From assembly GCA_905221605.1 (NCBI GenBank), contig CAJNDS010001469.1:56001-120000 (forward strand): a stretch of 64,000 bases of DNA, read 5' to 3'. Position numbers and translations under genes: made by a program. The stretch comes from Symbiodinium natans (taxonomy: Eukaryota > Sar > Dinophyceae > Suessiales > Symbiodiniaceae). This document shows positions 55,942 to 63,905 of this stretch, piece by piece; position 1 is the first letter of the stretch, and every line of letters begins with the position of its first letter. The notes under the pieces are model-generated. The model was given only the letters and a program-made list of their open reading frames with translations, ran no database searches and was not told the DNA's origin.

Positions 55942-56008
55942 CCTAAACCTTAAATCCTAAACCCTAAACCCTAAACCCTAAACCCTAAGCTGGGAGCAGC
56001 CCATGCAG

Positions 56009-56149
56009 TGTATGTCACACTGTGCGTCTTGCAGAGTGGCAGTGAGGTTTGTCACATCTCTTCATTGTACTGTCTTTTACAGGGTAGGACAACATCTGCT
56101 GCTTCTGCTGTCCGTCTGTCTGTCCGTCTCTCTGTCTGTCTCATCACAC
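56009..56149 (+). CDS. Cys-rich exon
   Basis: Acceptor CCCATGCAG|; CMSHCASCRVAVRFVTSLHC TVFYRVGQ, then a hydrophobic stretch coded by (TGTC)n. Donor may be GTTTGTC near 56052. Confidence 0.42.
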
Positions 56150-56215
56150 CCTAAACCCTAAACCCTAAAGCCCCAAACCCTCAGTTTTTGCCAGCAGACA
56201 CCAATCTTTGCTGAG

Positions 56216-56328
56216 GGTTCACGTTCCTTCGGGGCCTATCCACGATCACTGCAGCCAGCCGTATGGGCAACCTGGAAATTCTGCGGCTGCTTCAGGCCAG
56301 TTCTCGAAAGTTCGGGGGGGAAGCCTAA
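56216..56328 (+). CDS. Ankyrin-like exon
   Basis: After TTTGCTGAG|; FTFLRGLSTITAASRMGNLE ILRLLQASSRKF.. to TAA. AASRMGNLEILRLLQ fits an ankyrin-repeat helix pair (AA..G.LE.LRLLL). The frame from 56194 (TPIFAEGSRSFGAY) is also open. Confidence 0.5.
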
Positions 56329-56701
56329 ACCCTAAACCCTAGACTCTAAACCCTAAACCCTAAACCCTAAACTCCAAACTCCCTAAACCCTAATTCAGCG
56401 GCTGGGAAGCCAAATCTTACGGCTGGGCTGGGAAACTGGCCCTAAGCCCTGAACCCTGTTTGTCTTAAGGCTGCACCCCTCGCTCAAAGGCTCTTTAGTC
56501 ATAAGACTGGGCCACTCGAAGGGGGTCAAAGGCTCTTTAAGCCCAAGGCTGGGCCCCTGGAAAATTCACAAAGGCCCCAGATACAAAAATGTGTATTTCC
56601 CAAAATAGGGGTACCCCTTTTATACCCCAAATAGAATAGAATCCCCTTGCAGGGACCAGGGTTTAGGGTTTAGTCTTTAGGCTTTAGTGGTTTCGCAAAC
56701 C

Positions 56702-56819
56702 CCCAAAATCGAGAAGCACGGCACATCTGAAGGCAGCCGGGGCACAGCTGGGACTGCTAGACGCGGCTCGGCTGATGTGTCTCAGAAGTCCGAAGGCTGC
56801 GCCCACAATACTTTACTTT
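56702..56819 (+). CDS. Exon before the short F9 intron
   Basis: KSRSTAHLKAAGAQLGLLDA ARLMCLRSPKAAPTILYF, donor TTT|GTGGTGC, the same F9 donor position and phase as at 35109. A Ser/Gly-rich second frame is open. Confidence 0.48.
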
Positions 56820-56877
56820 GTGGTGCTTTACTGTAACTTTAGATCCTTAGCCTTTTTGGCTTCTGAGTGCAGCCAAG
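56820..56877 (+). mobile_element. F9 introner, 58 bp
   Basis: GTGGTGCTTTACTGTAACTTTAGATCCTTAGCCTTTTTGG...CTGAGTGCAGCCAAG|; lacks the middle of the 35110 copy. Confidence 0.82.
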
Positions 56878-56898
56878 TATATAAGCCTAAATAATTAG
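56878..56898 (+). CDS. Tiny terminal exon
   Basis: In phase with 56702-56819: YISLNN then TAG. Confidence 0.4.
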   Translation, partial: YISLNN

Positions 56899-57017
56899 AA
56901 CAGGTTTTTTTTTTTGTTTGGGGGGGGGTTATTATAATTTAGTTGTAAAGGGGCCGAAAGGGAATACTATCGGTCATTCTTCCGACCCCCATTTCTCGTA
57001 TTCCCAAGCCTTGCCCT

Positions 57018-57124
57018 AAGGATCCCTGTACTTCTATGGTATATACCTGGGGCCTACTAATTATGCAGAGACCCCTTGAAGGCCCAAGTAGATACCATCT
57101 ATATAGGTACAAGGGTCCTTAGGG
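57018..57124. mobile_element. F4 introner
   Basis: AAGGATCCCTGTACTTCTATGGTATATACC...GGCCCAAGTAGATACCATCTATATAGGTACAAGGGTCCTTAGG. Confidence 0.85.
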
Positions 57125-57240
57125 ATTGAAGGAAGGTGGGCGGATTGCTAAAGCCTAAACCCCTAAGCCCCTATCCCCTAAACCCTAAAGGGGGGGGGGG
57201 GGGGGGAGGGGTTCTTGCAAACCCTTCCCAACCTGAAAAG

Positions 57241-57288
57241 GAGCTCCTTGAGATTCACGTCATGCCCTCCGAAGGGTGCAAGATTTAG
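57241..57288 (+). CDS. Small terminal exon
   Basis: Acceptor ACCTGAAAAG|; ELLEIHVMPSEGCKI then TAG. Confidence 0.45.
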   Translation, partial: ELLEIHVMPSEGCKI

Positions 57289-57639
57289 GAAGGGCGACCG
57301 CAAGCGTGCTGCAAGAACGGGTTTAAGGTTTAGGGTTTAGGGTTTGGCCTAGCTGGCTAGTCCACCAGCCCAGTTGCAAAAGGGTTTAGGGTTTAAGGAT
57401 TAGGGATTAGGGTTCAGGGCAGGCGTTGAAGTATGTGAAGAAGCATGTTGGCTCCTTAACCCTGCTAGGGTTTCAGGGCTAAGGGCTCTCCGCAAAGGCA
57501 TTAGAGGGTTTTCAGGTGTAGGGTTTAGGGTTTAGGGTTTTCAGTTTTCAGGGTGCAGGGCTTAGCCCGGATGCAAGCAAAGTTGAAATAGGGCTCCAGT
57601 TGAACGGGTTCTTCCAGGCTAAGGGTCTTGGTCTTTCAG

Positions 57640-57706
57640 GGGATCCTTATCCTTGGAGAGATTGGACATGAAGGTGCTTAAGAGATTGTTAGGGTACACA
57701 TACTGA
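57640..57706 (+). CDS. Small terminal exon
   Basis: Acceptor GGTCTTTCAG|; GSLSLERLDMKVLKRLLGYT Y then TGA. Confidence 0.45.
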
Positions 57707-57783
57707 GGACCCTGACATAGCCTAAGCAGGCGAAAGGGCTAGCTGCTGGGCTCTCCGGGAAAGTGCCTTAAGTTATATTAACT

Positions 57784-57895
57784 AGGATGCCCAGTAGTAC
57801 CCTTATTCCCTTTTTTTGGGGGGTTTAGGTTCCCTTCTAAACCCCTTTAAGCAAAAAAGGGCACCCCTTTTTAGGCGGCAGCCTAGTTAAGGATC
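57784..57895. mobile_element. F14 element, unexpanded copy
   Basis: AACTAGGATGCCCAGTAGTACCC...GGGCACCCCTTTTTAGGCGGCAGCCTAGTT, inverted ends. Confidence 0.82.
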
Positions 57896-57999
57896 TCCCC
57901 AGTTTTGGCTTAAGTACTCCTAACCCAAAAACGAAAAGGGCTCATGATTTCTTTCAAGCGCCTCATCAAGCCTGTGGTCGGGTAGGTTATTTTCCGGTT

Positions 58000-58046
58000 C
58001 AGGGTTTTAGGGTTTAGGGTTTAGGGTTTAGGGTTTAGGGTTTAGG
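58000..58046. repeat. Interstitial telomeric repeat abutting the retrogene
   Basis: Six TTTAGGG units ending exactly where the spliced-leader match begins. Confidence 0.95.
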
Positions 58047-58065
58047 GTAGCCATTTTGGCTCAAG
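58047..58065 (+). other. Spliced-leader relic
   Basis: GTAGCCATTTTGGCTCAAG matches the last 19 nt of the conserved 22-nt dinoflagellate spliced leader (known consensus DCCGTAGCCATTTTGGCTCAAG). Only the first bases differ, where TTTAGGG takes over. CTCAAG is repeated just after it, perhaps the stub of an older relic. In the genome such a relic marks a reverse-transcribed, trans-spliced mRNA. Confidence 0.93.
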
Positions 58066-58135
58066 CTCAAGTTTGGCTACGAGGCCCTAGGGGGCATTTC
58101 CTCTGGGTAATTGAGTTTCTGTGCTTATTGCTGCT

Positions 58136-58783
58136 ATGGGCGCTCGGTGCAAGCAATTATGTGCATGCATTGGCTTTTCTATCAGACTGGCCAGGAAAGG
58201 GAGGAAACAGGACGTGCTGCCACACCTCTGGAGAGCCCTCCATGGAATGACCGCCCCATCTACCAGACGACCAATCTCTTTGTATACAGCATTGGGATAC
58301 GTGTCAGAGCCGACATACGAATCTCCTGAGTCTTGCAATCAGGGAGTACAGACTGACTATGAGGTGATTTTACGACCGGACTTCGAGAGAATCATGGAAA
58401 ATGCGATGGCAGGAGTCAGGAGGCAAACGGAAGTGATGGAGACGTTCCAGCTACGCATCGCTGAGTTGGAGCTTGCATTGGAGAACAAGTTGACGGCTTC
58501 AACCTGTCCAGAGACTCGATGTGAAGATAGTTCTGTGGCGGCAGCTGCGAATCGAGTCTCGCTTTGCGGCCCTGTTTCTTCAAGTTCCTCTTCCGGTGCA
58601 GTTGAGCAACCATCCATAGTCAAGCCGCCTCCTCCTGTCTTCCCCGCGAGCATTCAGGACCAGATGGAAGCTCATAAGCGACAAAGGCAAGCCTTCAAAA
58701 TCCAACGACGGAGTCACCGTGAGCAAGTTTTGAGTGCAAGGGAGAGTGAAAGGGAGAAGAGGTTGAGTGAGGAAGGTGGCTAG
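58136..58783 (+). CDS. Processed retrogene, intronless, coiled-coil protein
   Basis: 215 codons from ATG 58136 to TAG, the longest clean ORF here and the only large one without introners. After a Cys/Arg-rich start come SEPTYESPESCNQGVQTDYE, a helical stretch (FERIMENAMAGVRRQTEVME TFQLRIAELELALENK, likely coiled coil), a Ser-rich linker, PPPPVFPAS and a basic/acidic tail (HKRQRQAFKIQRRSHREQ .. ESEREKRLSEE). No named domain. The first 45 codons lie in a region where other frames are open, so the true start could be later (M at about 58247). Confidence 0.8.
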   Translation: MGARCKQLCACIGFSIRLARKGRKQDVLPHLWRALHGMTAPSTRRPISLYTALGYVSEPTYESPESCNQGVQTDYEVILRPDFERIMENAMAGVRRQTEVMETFQLRIAELELALENKLTASTCPETRCEDSSVAAAANRVSLCGPVSSSSSSGAVEQPSIVKPPPPVFPASIQDQMEAHKRQRQAFKIQRRSHREQVLSARESEREKRLSEEGG

Positions 58784-59016
58784 CCGCTGTCTTGTGGGTT
58801 GGGAGTCTTCCGAAGTGATCATGTGCGGTTTGTGAGCAGCCCGTGGACGATGTACAGATTTTGTTTCAGTTTTACTACTTTCATGCATGGTGGGCCATAT
58901 GTGCTCTGCTGTCGTCCTGCAGTTATCAGTGGTGCCCAGAGGCACAAGTCCCTTGTCTGCATCACTTTCAGGTTGGCAGGAATCCCAGCAAGCTTGTCTC
59001 AGTCTGGGTTCAAAAG
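58784..59016 (+). other. Retrogene 3' UTR
   Basis: No exon signals; it ends GGTTCAAAAGGGTTTAGGG, i.e. a short A run followed at once by TTTAGGG units, so telomeric repeats bound the retrocopy on both sides. Confidence 0.6.
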
Positions 59017-59137
59017 GGTTTAGGGTTTAGGGTTTAGGCCTGCGAAGAATGGAGTGCGTGGAACGTGCTTCCCCTGCCTTTACCCAGCAGGCCAGATGCA
59101 AAACGAGTTTAGGGCTCACTTCCGGGCGGATAGACAG

Positions 59138-59203
59138 AAGCCTATTGCAAACCGACTTGTTAGAGCTCAGGTCTTATACGGTTTAGGATCACGACAACTT
59201 TAA
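59138..59203 (+). CDS. Small terminal exon
   Basis: Acceptor GATAGACAG|; KPIANRLVRAQ, then either donor GTCTTA or VLYGLGSRQL to TAA. Confidence 0.48.
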   Translation, partial: KPIANRLVRAQVLYGLGSRQL

Positions 59204-59342
59204 CATGACAAAAACCTTGCCGTCCAAGGACGGGTGTCAGAAGGAACCCTGTCTTGGGGCTCATATTCAACGGCCCCTGCTGCGCACCTCCCCAACCTAC
59301 ACAGGCACAGTTTTTCTCATCCAATCTCAAAGAAACACCGAA

Positions 59343-59556
59343 TTTCTGCCTCCCCCCACCCCCCCCCCCCCACCCCCCCCCCCCACCCCCCCCCCCCACC
59401 CCCCCCCCCCCCACCCCCACCCCCCCCCCACCCCCTTCCCCCCCCCTCCCACCCCCCCCCCCCCCCCCACCCCCCCCCCCCACCCCCCCCCCCACCCCCC
59501 CCCACCCCCCCCCACCCCCCACCCCCCCCCCCCCCCCCCACCCCCCCCCCCCCCCA
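59343..59556. repeat. C-rich tract with spaced A
   Basis: About 210 bp of C runs broken by single A; the G strand could form many quadruplexes. Pro/Gly ORFs on both strands are artefacts. Confidence 0.97.
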
Positions 59557-59638
59557 AAAAAAAAAATAAACATAATCACCTCACCTTCCCCTGTTGGTTC
59601 CTATAAGGCTTAACCCTACACCCTAAACCCTAAACCAG

Positions 59639-59719
59639 ACAATATGAGAGTGAGGAGCGTGGGCGTTCGGGACTCCATGAGGCCGCAGCCAGAGGCAAAG
59701 CGCATAATTTGGCGGGCAT
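59639..59719 (+). CDS. Exon, basic
   Basis: Acceptor CTAAACCAG|; NMRVRSVGVRDSMRPQPEAK RIIWRA, donor CAT|GTAGGG. Confidence 0.55.
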
Positions 59720-59922
59720 GTAGGGTTTCTTGGGGGCACAGATAGGGTTTAGGGTTTTGGGTTTAGGGCTTCGGGTTTAGGGCTTGGGTTTTAGGGTTTA
59801 GGAGATCTGTTGGGGTGTGCGGGGGCTTGCCGGGTTTAGCGAGTTTGGGGTCTGGGGTTTTGTTGGGCTACATGAGGGTGTGTTGGAGTTCATGGAACGT
59901 TGACCTCGGGCAAATACTTCAG

Positions 59923-59974
59923 CGCCTATGGCAGCATGGCAGTTCAGAGAGCTCATCCTTTGCTGTGTACCTAG
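59923..59974 (+). CDS. Small exon
   Basis: Acceptor ATACTTCAG|; RLWQHGSSESSSFAVYL, then CCCTAAA repeats. Confidence 0.42.
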
Positions 59975-60046
59975 CCCTAAACCCTAAACCCTAAACCCTT
60001 TCTCCTTATAGTAGACGGCTATAGGCGTGGGAGGCAACATGTTCAG

Positions 60047-60101
60047 TTCCTGCGAGGCCGCGTCGATGTGGTTCGAGCAATCCTCGCAGAAACTCAGATG
60101 G
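60047..60101 (+). CDS. Ankyrin-like exon with telomeric donor
   Basis: Acceptor CATGTTCAG|; FLRGRVDVVRAILAETQM (G.VDVVR.IL pattern of ankyrin helix 2), donor ATGG|GTTTAGGG. Confidence 0.58.
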
Positions 60102-60152
60102 GTTTAGGGTTTAGGGTTTAGGGTTTAGGGTTTAGGGTTTAGGGTTTAGGGT
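60102..60152. repeat. Interstitial telomeric repeat (TTTAGGG)n
   Basis: Seven units starting at the donor. Confidence 0.95.
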
Positions 60153-60240
60153 TCGTCTAGTTGAGAGCCACTAGCTGCCCGAAGCCTTAAATGCTAAGCG
60201 TTGGGATGTTTGAGGTTTGTGGGCTGAGACGGTTCCCCAG

Positions 60241-60502
60241 CCACAGCGTGGCTTATGCAAGCATTCTTGCTGGAATGGTCATGGCCAGCGAGTCCACTGC
60301 TCGTTTGTTTTTTGGAACTACTTGCGCAACAAAAGAGCTCTATAGCTCTATTGAACAGGGCGTTTGGGCACGGAAACTTCCAGGATTGCAAAGTGTGTGT
60401 GCTCGACGTGCAGTTTCGGGGGCACATCGTCCCCAGAAAGTCGTACGGCTCGGCGCCCAGGGCCTTCAAGTGCGCAGCTGCATTCGTGAGGGTCTGACCT
60501 AA
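60241..60502 (+). CDS. Long terminal exon, frame probable
   Basis: Acceptor GGTTCCCCAG|, 86 codons to TAA: HSVAYASILAGMVMASESTA RLFFGTTCATKELYSSIEQG .. Arg-rich end. The other two + frames are partly open (one gives PQRGLCKHSCWNGHGQRVHC), so the choice is tentative. Confidence 0.42.
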
Positions 60503-60575
60503 GGAATCTACTGAAAATTATATAGGGATCCCCAATATGATTTATGGTACATTCCTTATTTGGGAAGTCTTGGGT
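60503..60575. mobile_element. F1 introner, partial
   Basis: GGAATCTACTGAAAATTATATAGGGATCCC...GGTACATTCCTTATTTGGG. Confidence 0.6.
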
Positions 60576-60588
60576 AGTTTCCCTAAGG

Positions 60589-60683
60589 AGCCATGTACCT
60601 ATTTGGTATAAACTTGGCCCCTAAAGCGACGATAGAGCAACCCCTGTCAGGGCCAAGTATATACCAAATGGGTACATGGATCT
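60589..60683. mobile_element. F4 introner
   Basis: AAGGAGCCATGTACCTATTTGGTATAAAC...GTATATACCAAATGGGTACATGGATC; directly followed by F5. Confidence 0.9.
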
Positions 60684-60797
60684 TTACTTGGTGGTTTATG
60701 GTACTTATCAACCCAATTCTATCGGTACTTACAACCATGTTAGGGCACTTAAGGGGCTTATGCATGGGGAAGAAGTACAGTTATGAACCTCCAAGTA
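60684..60797. mobile_element. F5 introner
   Basis: ACTTGGTGGTTTATGGTACTTATCAACCC...AGTACAGTTATGAACCTCCAAGT. Confidence 0.88.
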
Positions 60798-60904
60798 GGT
60801 TTGAGCCCAACAGTATCCCTAAACTCTGAACCCTAAATCAAATCCTAAATCCTAAACCCTAAACCCTGCCTGCGGTTCGGCCAGTTATGCGGGAGCGAAA
60901 AAGC

Positions 60905-61023
60905 CCTAAACCCTATCCCTAAACCCTAAACCCTAAACCCTAAACCCTAAACCCTAAACCCTAAACCCTAAACCCTAAACCCTAAACCCTAAACCCTAAA
61001 CCCTAAACCCTAAACCCTAAACC
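60905..61023. repeat. Interstitial telomeric repeat (CCCTAAA)n, long
   Basis: About 16 units ending at AACCCACCCAG|, the acceptor of the ankyrin exon. Confidence 0.97.
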
Positions 61024-61030
61024 CACCCAG

Positions 61031-61114
61031 GACAACGTAGACCCGAGCCAAGAAGACAAAGACGGCGGCACCGCGCTGCACATGGCCTCTCGGGCGCACC
61101 TGGGGCCTTCTGCC
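61031..61114 (+). CDS. Ankyrin-repeat exon
   Basis: Acceptor CCACCCAG|, 28 codons: DNVDPSQEDKDGGTALHMAS RAHLG. D-G-G-T-A-L-H-M-A-S matches the ankyrin start D.G.TALH.AA. Ends in a C run. Confidence 0.75.
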
Positions 61115-61139
61115 CCCCCCCCCCCCCCCAAAGTCCAGC

Positions 61140-61202
61140 TAGGGTTTAGGGTTTAGGGTTTAGGGTTTAGGGTTTAGGGTTTAGGGTTTAGGGTTTAGGG
61201 TT
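61140..61202. repeat. Interstitial telomeric repeat, then orientation switch
   Basis: Nine TTTAGGG units; within 15 bp the strand flips (AGCCTAAACCCTAAACCC). Confidence 0.94.
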
Positions 61203-61469
61203 GAGGGTTTAGCCTAAACCCTAAACCCAAAGCCTTCAAACTCCTTCCAGAGGTAGAGCACGCCTTCAGAGGACCCCAAGAATCCCTTGCAAGGCCCTCA
61301 AAAAAGCCCCCCAAAAGCCCTGAACCCAGGTGCGTATACTCCAAATAGAATCCCCTTAAAGGGACACCCAAAAAAGGGCACCCCTATTTCCGGAAACAAG
61401 TTAACCCGTCCCTAAACCCTAAACCCCAAAAAAATATCAGAACCCCCCCCCCCCCCCCCCCCCCCCCCC

Positions 61470-61544
61470 TGGTGGGAATCAGGGTCCTATATTTACCCTT
61501 TAAGGGACTATCTCGGGCACCTCACTCCCTCATTCCCTACTAAG
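61470..61544. mobile_element. F2 introner, left arm damaged, fused to CCCTAAA
   Basis: CCTGGTGGGAATCAGGG...CACTCCCTCATTCCCTACTAAGTAA|CCCTAAA: repeats replace the last bases of the element. Confidence 0.8.
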
Positions 61545-61630
61545 TAACCCTAAACCCTAAACCCTAAACCCTAAACCCTAAACCCTAGACCCTAAACCCT
61601 AAACCCTAAACCCTAAACCCTAAACCCTAA
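61545..61630. repeat. Interstitial telomeric repeat (CCCTAAA)n
   Basis: Twelve units, one CCCTAGA. Confidence 0.95.
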
Positions 61631-61643
61631 CTGTCGGTTGCAG

Positions 61644-61712
61644 GCCTGTGCCTCGGGGGAACTTCGTGCCGCTCGGCTCGGGACGCAGAGCTCCGGCCTT
61701 CGGGGGCAGGGG
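61644..61712 (+). CDS. Exon, possibly ankyrin-type
   Basis: Acceptor CGGTTGCAG|; ACASGELRAARLGTQSSGLR GQG, then a G run. Confidence 0.48.
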
Positions 61713-61946
61713 GCGGGGGGTTTAAGGTTCGGGTTGAGGGTTTAGGATTTAGGTATGGTTTAGGGTTTAGGGTTTAGGATTTAGGGTTTAGGGTTTAGGT
61801 TACAGGGTTTAGGGGGTTTTCGCTTAAGTAGGGTTTCGGGGCGGTCGTCGGTGCAAGCTTGAGAGGGTGGGGTGCGAGCTCAGGGGTTGGAGGCGAGTAA
61901 GCGTAAACATCTTGCCCTGAGAGCCTGAAATCCTCCACAACTCCAG

Positions 61947-61991
61947 CCCGAAATCACTCAAGCTGACAGGAAGAGGCACCCTACATGGGGA
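61947..61991 (+). CDS. Small exon
   Basis: Acceptor ACAACTCCAG|; PEITQADRKRHPTWG, donor GGA|GTTTTT. Confidence 0.45.
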
Positions 61992-62079
61992 GTTTTTTGG
62001 TTTAGCTAGGACTTGGGACCCGAATTGGTTCCAGTCTTTGGGGTGCGCTTGAATGATTCGGAGAGTTGGGGGCGGGGTG

Positions 62080-62095
62080 GGGGGTGGGGTGGGGT

Positions 62096-62130
<35 letters not shown>
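62080..62130. repeat. Poly-G tract
   Basis: More than 40 G with few T. Confidence 0.96.
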
Positions 62131-62131
<1 letters not shown>

Positions 62132-62145
62132 TTAGGCTTGACCAG

Positions 62146-62185
62146 TGTCGGTTCAAGGTTACTGACCCATGATAATGACATCTTC
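62146..62185 (+). CDS. Exon before an F8 intron
   Basis: Acceptor TTGACCAG|; VGSRLLTHDNDIF, donor TTC|GTAGCTGG, phase 0. Confidence 0.55.
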
Positions 62186-62275
62186 GTAGCTGGGTGGACA
62201 ACCTTAAACCTTTTGGGGTACTATCCTACCATATTTGAAAGGTCAAGCTTATTTGGCCGGGTACTCAGCAGCTAG
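62186..62275 (+). mobile_element. F8 introner as GT-AG intron
   Basis: GTAGCTGGGTGGACAACCTTAAACC...GGCCGGGTACTCAGCAGCTAG|; AGCT is repeated at both edges. Confidence 0.82.
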
Positions 62276-62308
62276 GACATAGTAGTCATTCTAAGGCTGC
62301 AGTCCTAG
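62276..62308 (+). CDS. Terminal exon after F8 intron
   Basis: DIVVILRLQS then TAG, in phase with 62146-62185. Confidence 0.5.
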   Translation, partial: DIVVILRLQS

Positions 62309-62349
62309 ACTCAGTCTTCGGCTCTCAGACATTCAATCCCACAAGTCCT

Positions 62350-62413
62350 TGATGGACCCTCGGGTTCTGTAGGGTATAAGGGGTATATAACTAAAGGGAC
62401 CATGTAACTACCC
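62350..62413. mobile_element. F6 element, short
   Basis: TGGACCCTCGGGTTCTGTAGGGTAT...GGGACCATGTAACTACCCTAAG. Confidence 0.6.
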
Positions 62414-62507
62414 TAAGATAGTGGGGCTCAAGAAGATAAGCCTCCAGCTCCCATCCGCAGTTTTCGGGTTTTTTGAGTTTTTTTTTGGGGGGGAACAGAT
62501 TGTTCAG

Positions 62508-62567
62508 CGAGTTGCTTGCGCGGCAAGTGCTATGACTGCAGTGGGGTGCACCATGGTGCACCCCAGC
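62508..62567 (+). CDS. Small exon
   Basis: Acceptor ATTGTTCAG|; RVACAASAMTAVGCTMVHPS, then CCCTAAA. Confidence 0.48.
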
Positions 62568-62570
62568 CTA

Positions 62571-62672
62571 CCCTAAACCCTAAACCCTAAACCCTAAACC
62601 CTAAACCCTAAACCCTAAACCCTAGACCCTAGACCCTAGACCCTAGACCCTAAACCCTAAACCCTAAACTCT
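62571..62672. repeat. Telomeric repeat with a CCCTAGA block
   Basis: Seven CCCTAAA, about five CCCTAGA, then CCCTAAA again; the variant is clustered. Confidence 0.95.
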
Positions 62673-62690
62673 AAACCTACCTGAAGCCAG

Positions 62691-62776
62691 CCTTTCCGGA
62701 CCAGGTCGTTCAGATTCTCCTCGCTTGTGGCGGCCATGTCAACAAATGCGACAGCTGGGGTGTGACTGGGCCCGAG
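62691..62776 (+). CDS. Ankyrin-repeat exon
   Basis: Acceptor TGAAGCCAG|; FPDQVVQILLACGGHVNKCD SWGVTGPE: VVQ-ILLACGGHVN is ankyrin helix 2 plus the loop into the next repeat (D..G.T). With 60047 and 61031 it suggests an ankyrin gene over 60-63 kb. Confidence 0.72.
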
Positions 62777-62864
62777 TTAGGTTCAGATAGGCCGGAGCTT
62801 CATTTAGGGTTTAGGGTTTAGGGTTTAAACCCGGAGGGTTTCTTTGTGTCTTCAACACAGCCAG

Positions 62865-62902
62865 ATAGCATGTATCTTCAGCAGAACTGGGCGAGGTGGT
62901 CG
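62865..62902 (+). CDS. Small exon with GA donor
   Basis: Acceptor CACAGCCAG|; SMYLQQNWARWS, donor TCG|GATCTAACCC. Confidence 0.5.
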
Positions 62903-63175
62903 GATCTAACCCTACCCCTAAACCCTAAACCCTAAACCCTAGAAGCACCTTAAAACACTAAACCCGAATCTGGGCTTTTGAGGGTTGAGACCGTGAGGCT
63001 GGTTGAGTCGCAACAAAGTTTTTGTGGCCTGCGAGGGCTTGAAGGGTTTAGGGTTTACGGTTTAGGGTTTGTAGGGCACATACAAAGCTTAAAGGGTTTA
63101 CAGGTTTGAGGATGAGGGTTTATAGGGTTTATTGGACTTACCGGGCTTTTGTGGCTTTTACAGAGTGCGGGGCAG

Positions 63176-63259
63176 GGTTTCACAGACGCGCCTCGCCAGT
63201 TAAGAGCCCTGCGAACAATTCAACGCGAGAGAAGCCCTATGTTGCCCTCAGAAGGAAGA
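63176..63259 (+). CDS. Exon, basic
   Basis: Acceptor CGGGGCAG|; GFTDAPRQLRALRTIQRERS PMLPSEGR, then TAGGG repeats. Confidence 0.55.
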
Positions 63260-63329
63260 ATAGGGTTTAGGGTTTAGGGTTTAGGGTTTAGGGTTGTGTG
63301 AGGGAGGGGGGTTTTTAAGCAACTAGCAG

Positions 63330-63375
63330 TAAAGCCCAGTATAGCAAGTTTCGGGCCGCGGGGCGCAGTTCGGGT
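63330..63375 (+). CDS. Small exon, frame unsure
   Basis: Acceptor ACTAGCAG|; KPSIASFGPRGAVR or KAQYSKFRAAGRSSG, near donor G|GTTGATA. Confidence 0.35.
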
Positions 63376-63433
63376 TGATATAGGCTGTAAGGTTGGTTGC
63401 TAGGGTTTATAGAAATTGTATAGGGTTCAGGTC

Positions 63434-63515
63434 CGGAGTTTTGACCGAAAGTTTTGACCGAAAGTTTTGACCGAAAGTTTTGACCGAAAGTTTCGACCGA
63501 AAGTTTTGAGCGAGT
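63434..63515. repeat. 15-bp repeat AGTTTTGACCGAAAG
   Basis: Five direct units, the last diverging to TTTTGAGCGAG. Confidence 0.94.
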
Positions 63516-63534
63516 TTTTTTGTTTTGCTTTGCT

Positions 63535-63905
63535 GGGGCTGGGCTTGGGGCTGGGGCTGGGGCTGGGGCTGGGGCTGGGGCTGGGGCTGGGCTGGGGCTG
63601 GCTGGGCTGGGGCTCTGGGGCTCTGGGGCTTGACGCTCTGGGGCTGGGCTGGGGCTGGGGCTGAACCTGGGACTAGGGCTGGAACCTGGGGTGGGGCTGG
63701 GGCTGGGGCTGAAACTGGGGCTGGGGCTCTGGGGCTGAAACTGGGGCTGGGTGGGGCTGGGGCTGGGGCTGGGGCTGGCGCTGCTGGGCTGCTGGGGCTG
63801 GGGGTGTTGGGGCTGGGGCTGCTGGGGCTGGGGCTGCGGGGCGGCTGGGGCTGGGGCTGGGGCTGGGGCGGGGGGGCTGGGGCTGGTGGGCTGCTGGGCT
63901 GCTGC
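63535..63905. repeat. (GGGGCT)n hexanucleotide tract
   Basis: About 370 bp of GGGGCT with GGGCT, CTGGGG and GAAACT interruptions; strong quadruplex potential. Gly/Leu/Trp ORFs are artefacts. Confidence 0.96.

Noticed and set aside
59160-59613. Pro- and Gly-rich ORFs on both strands
   Set aside because: Translation of a C homopolymer-like tract.
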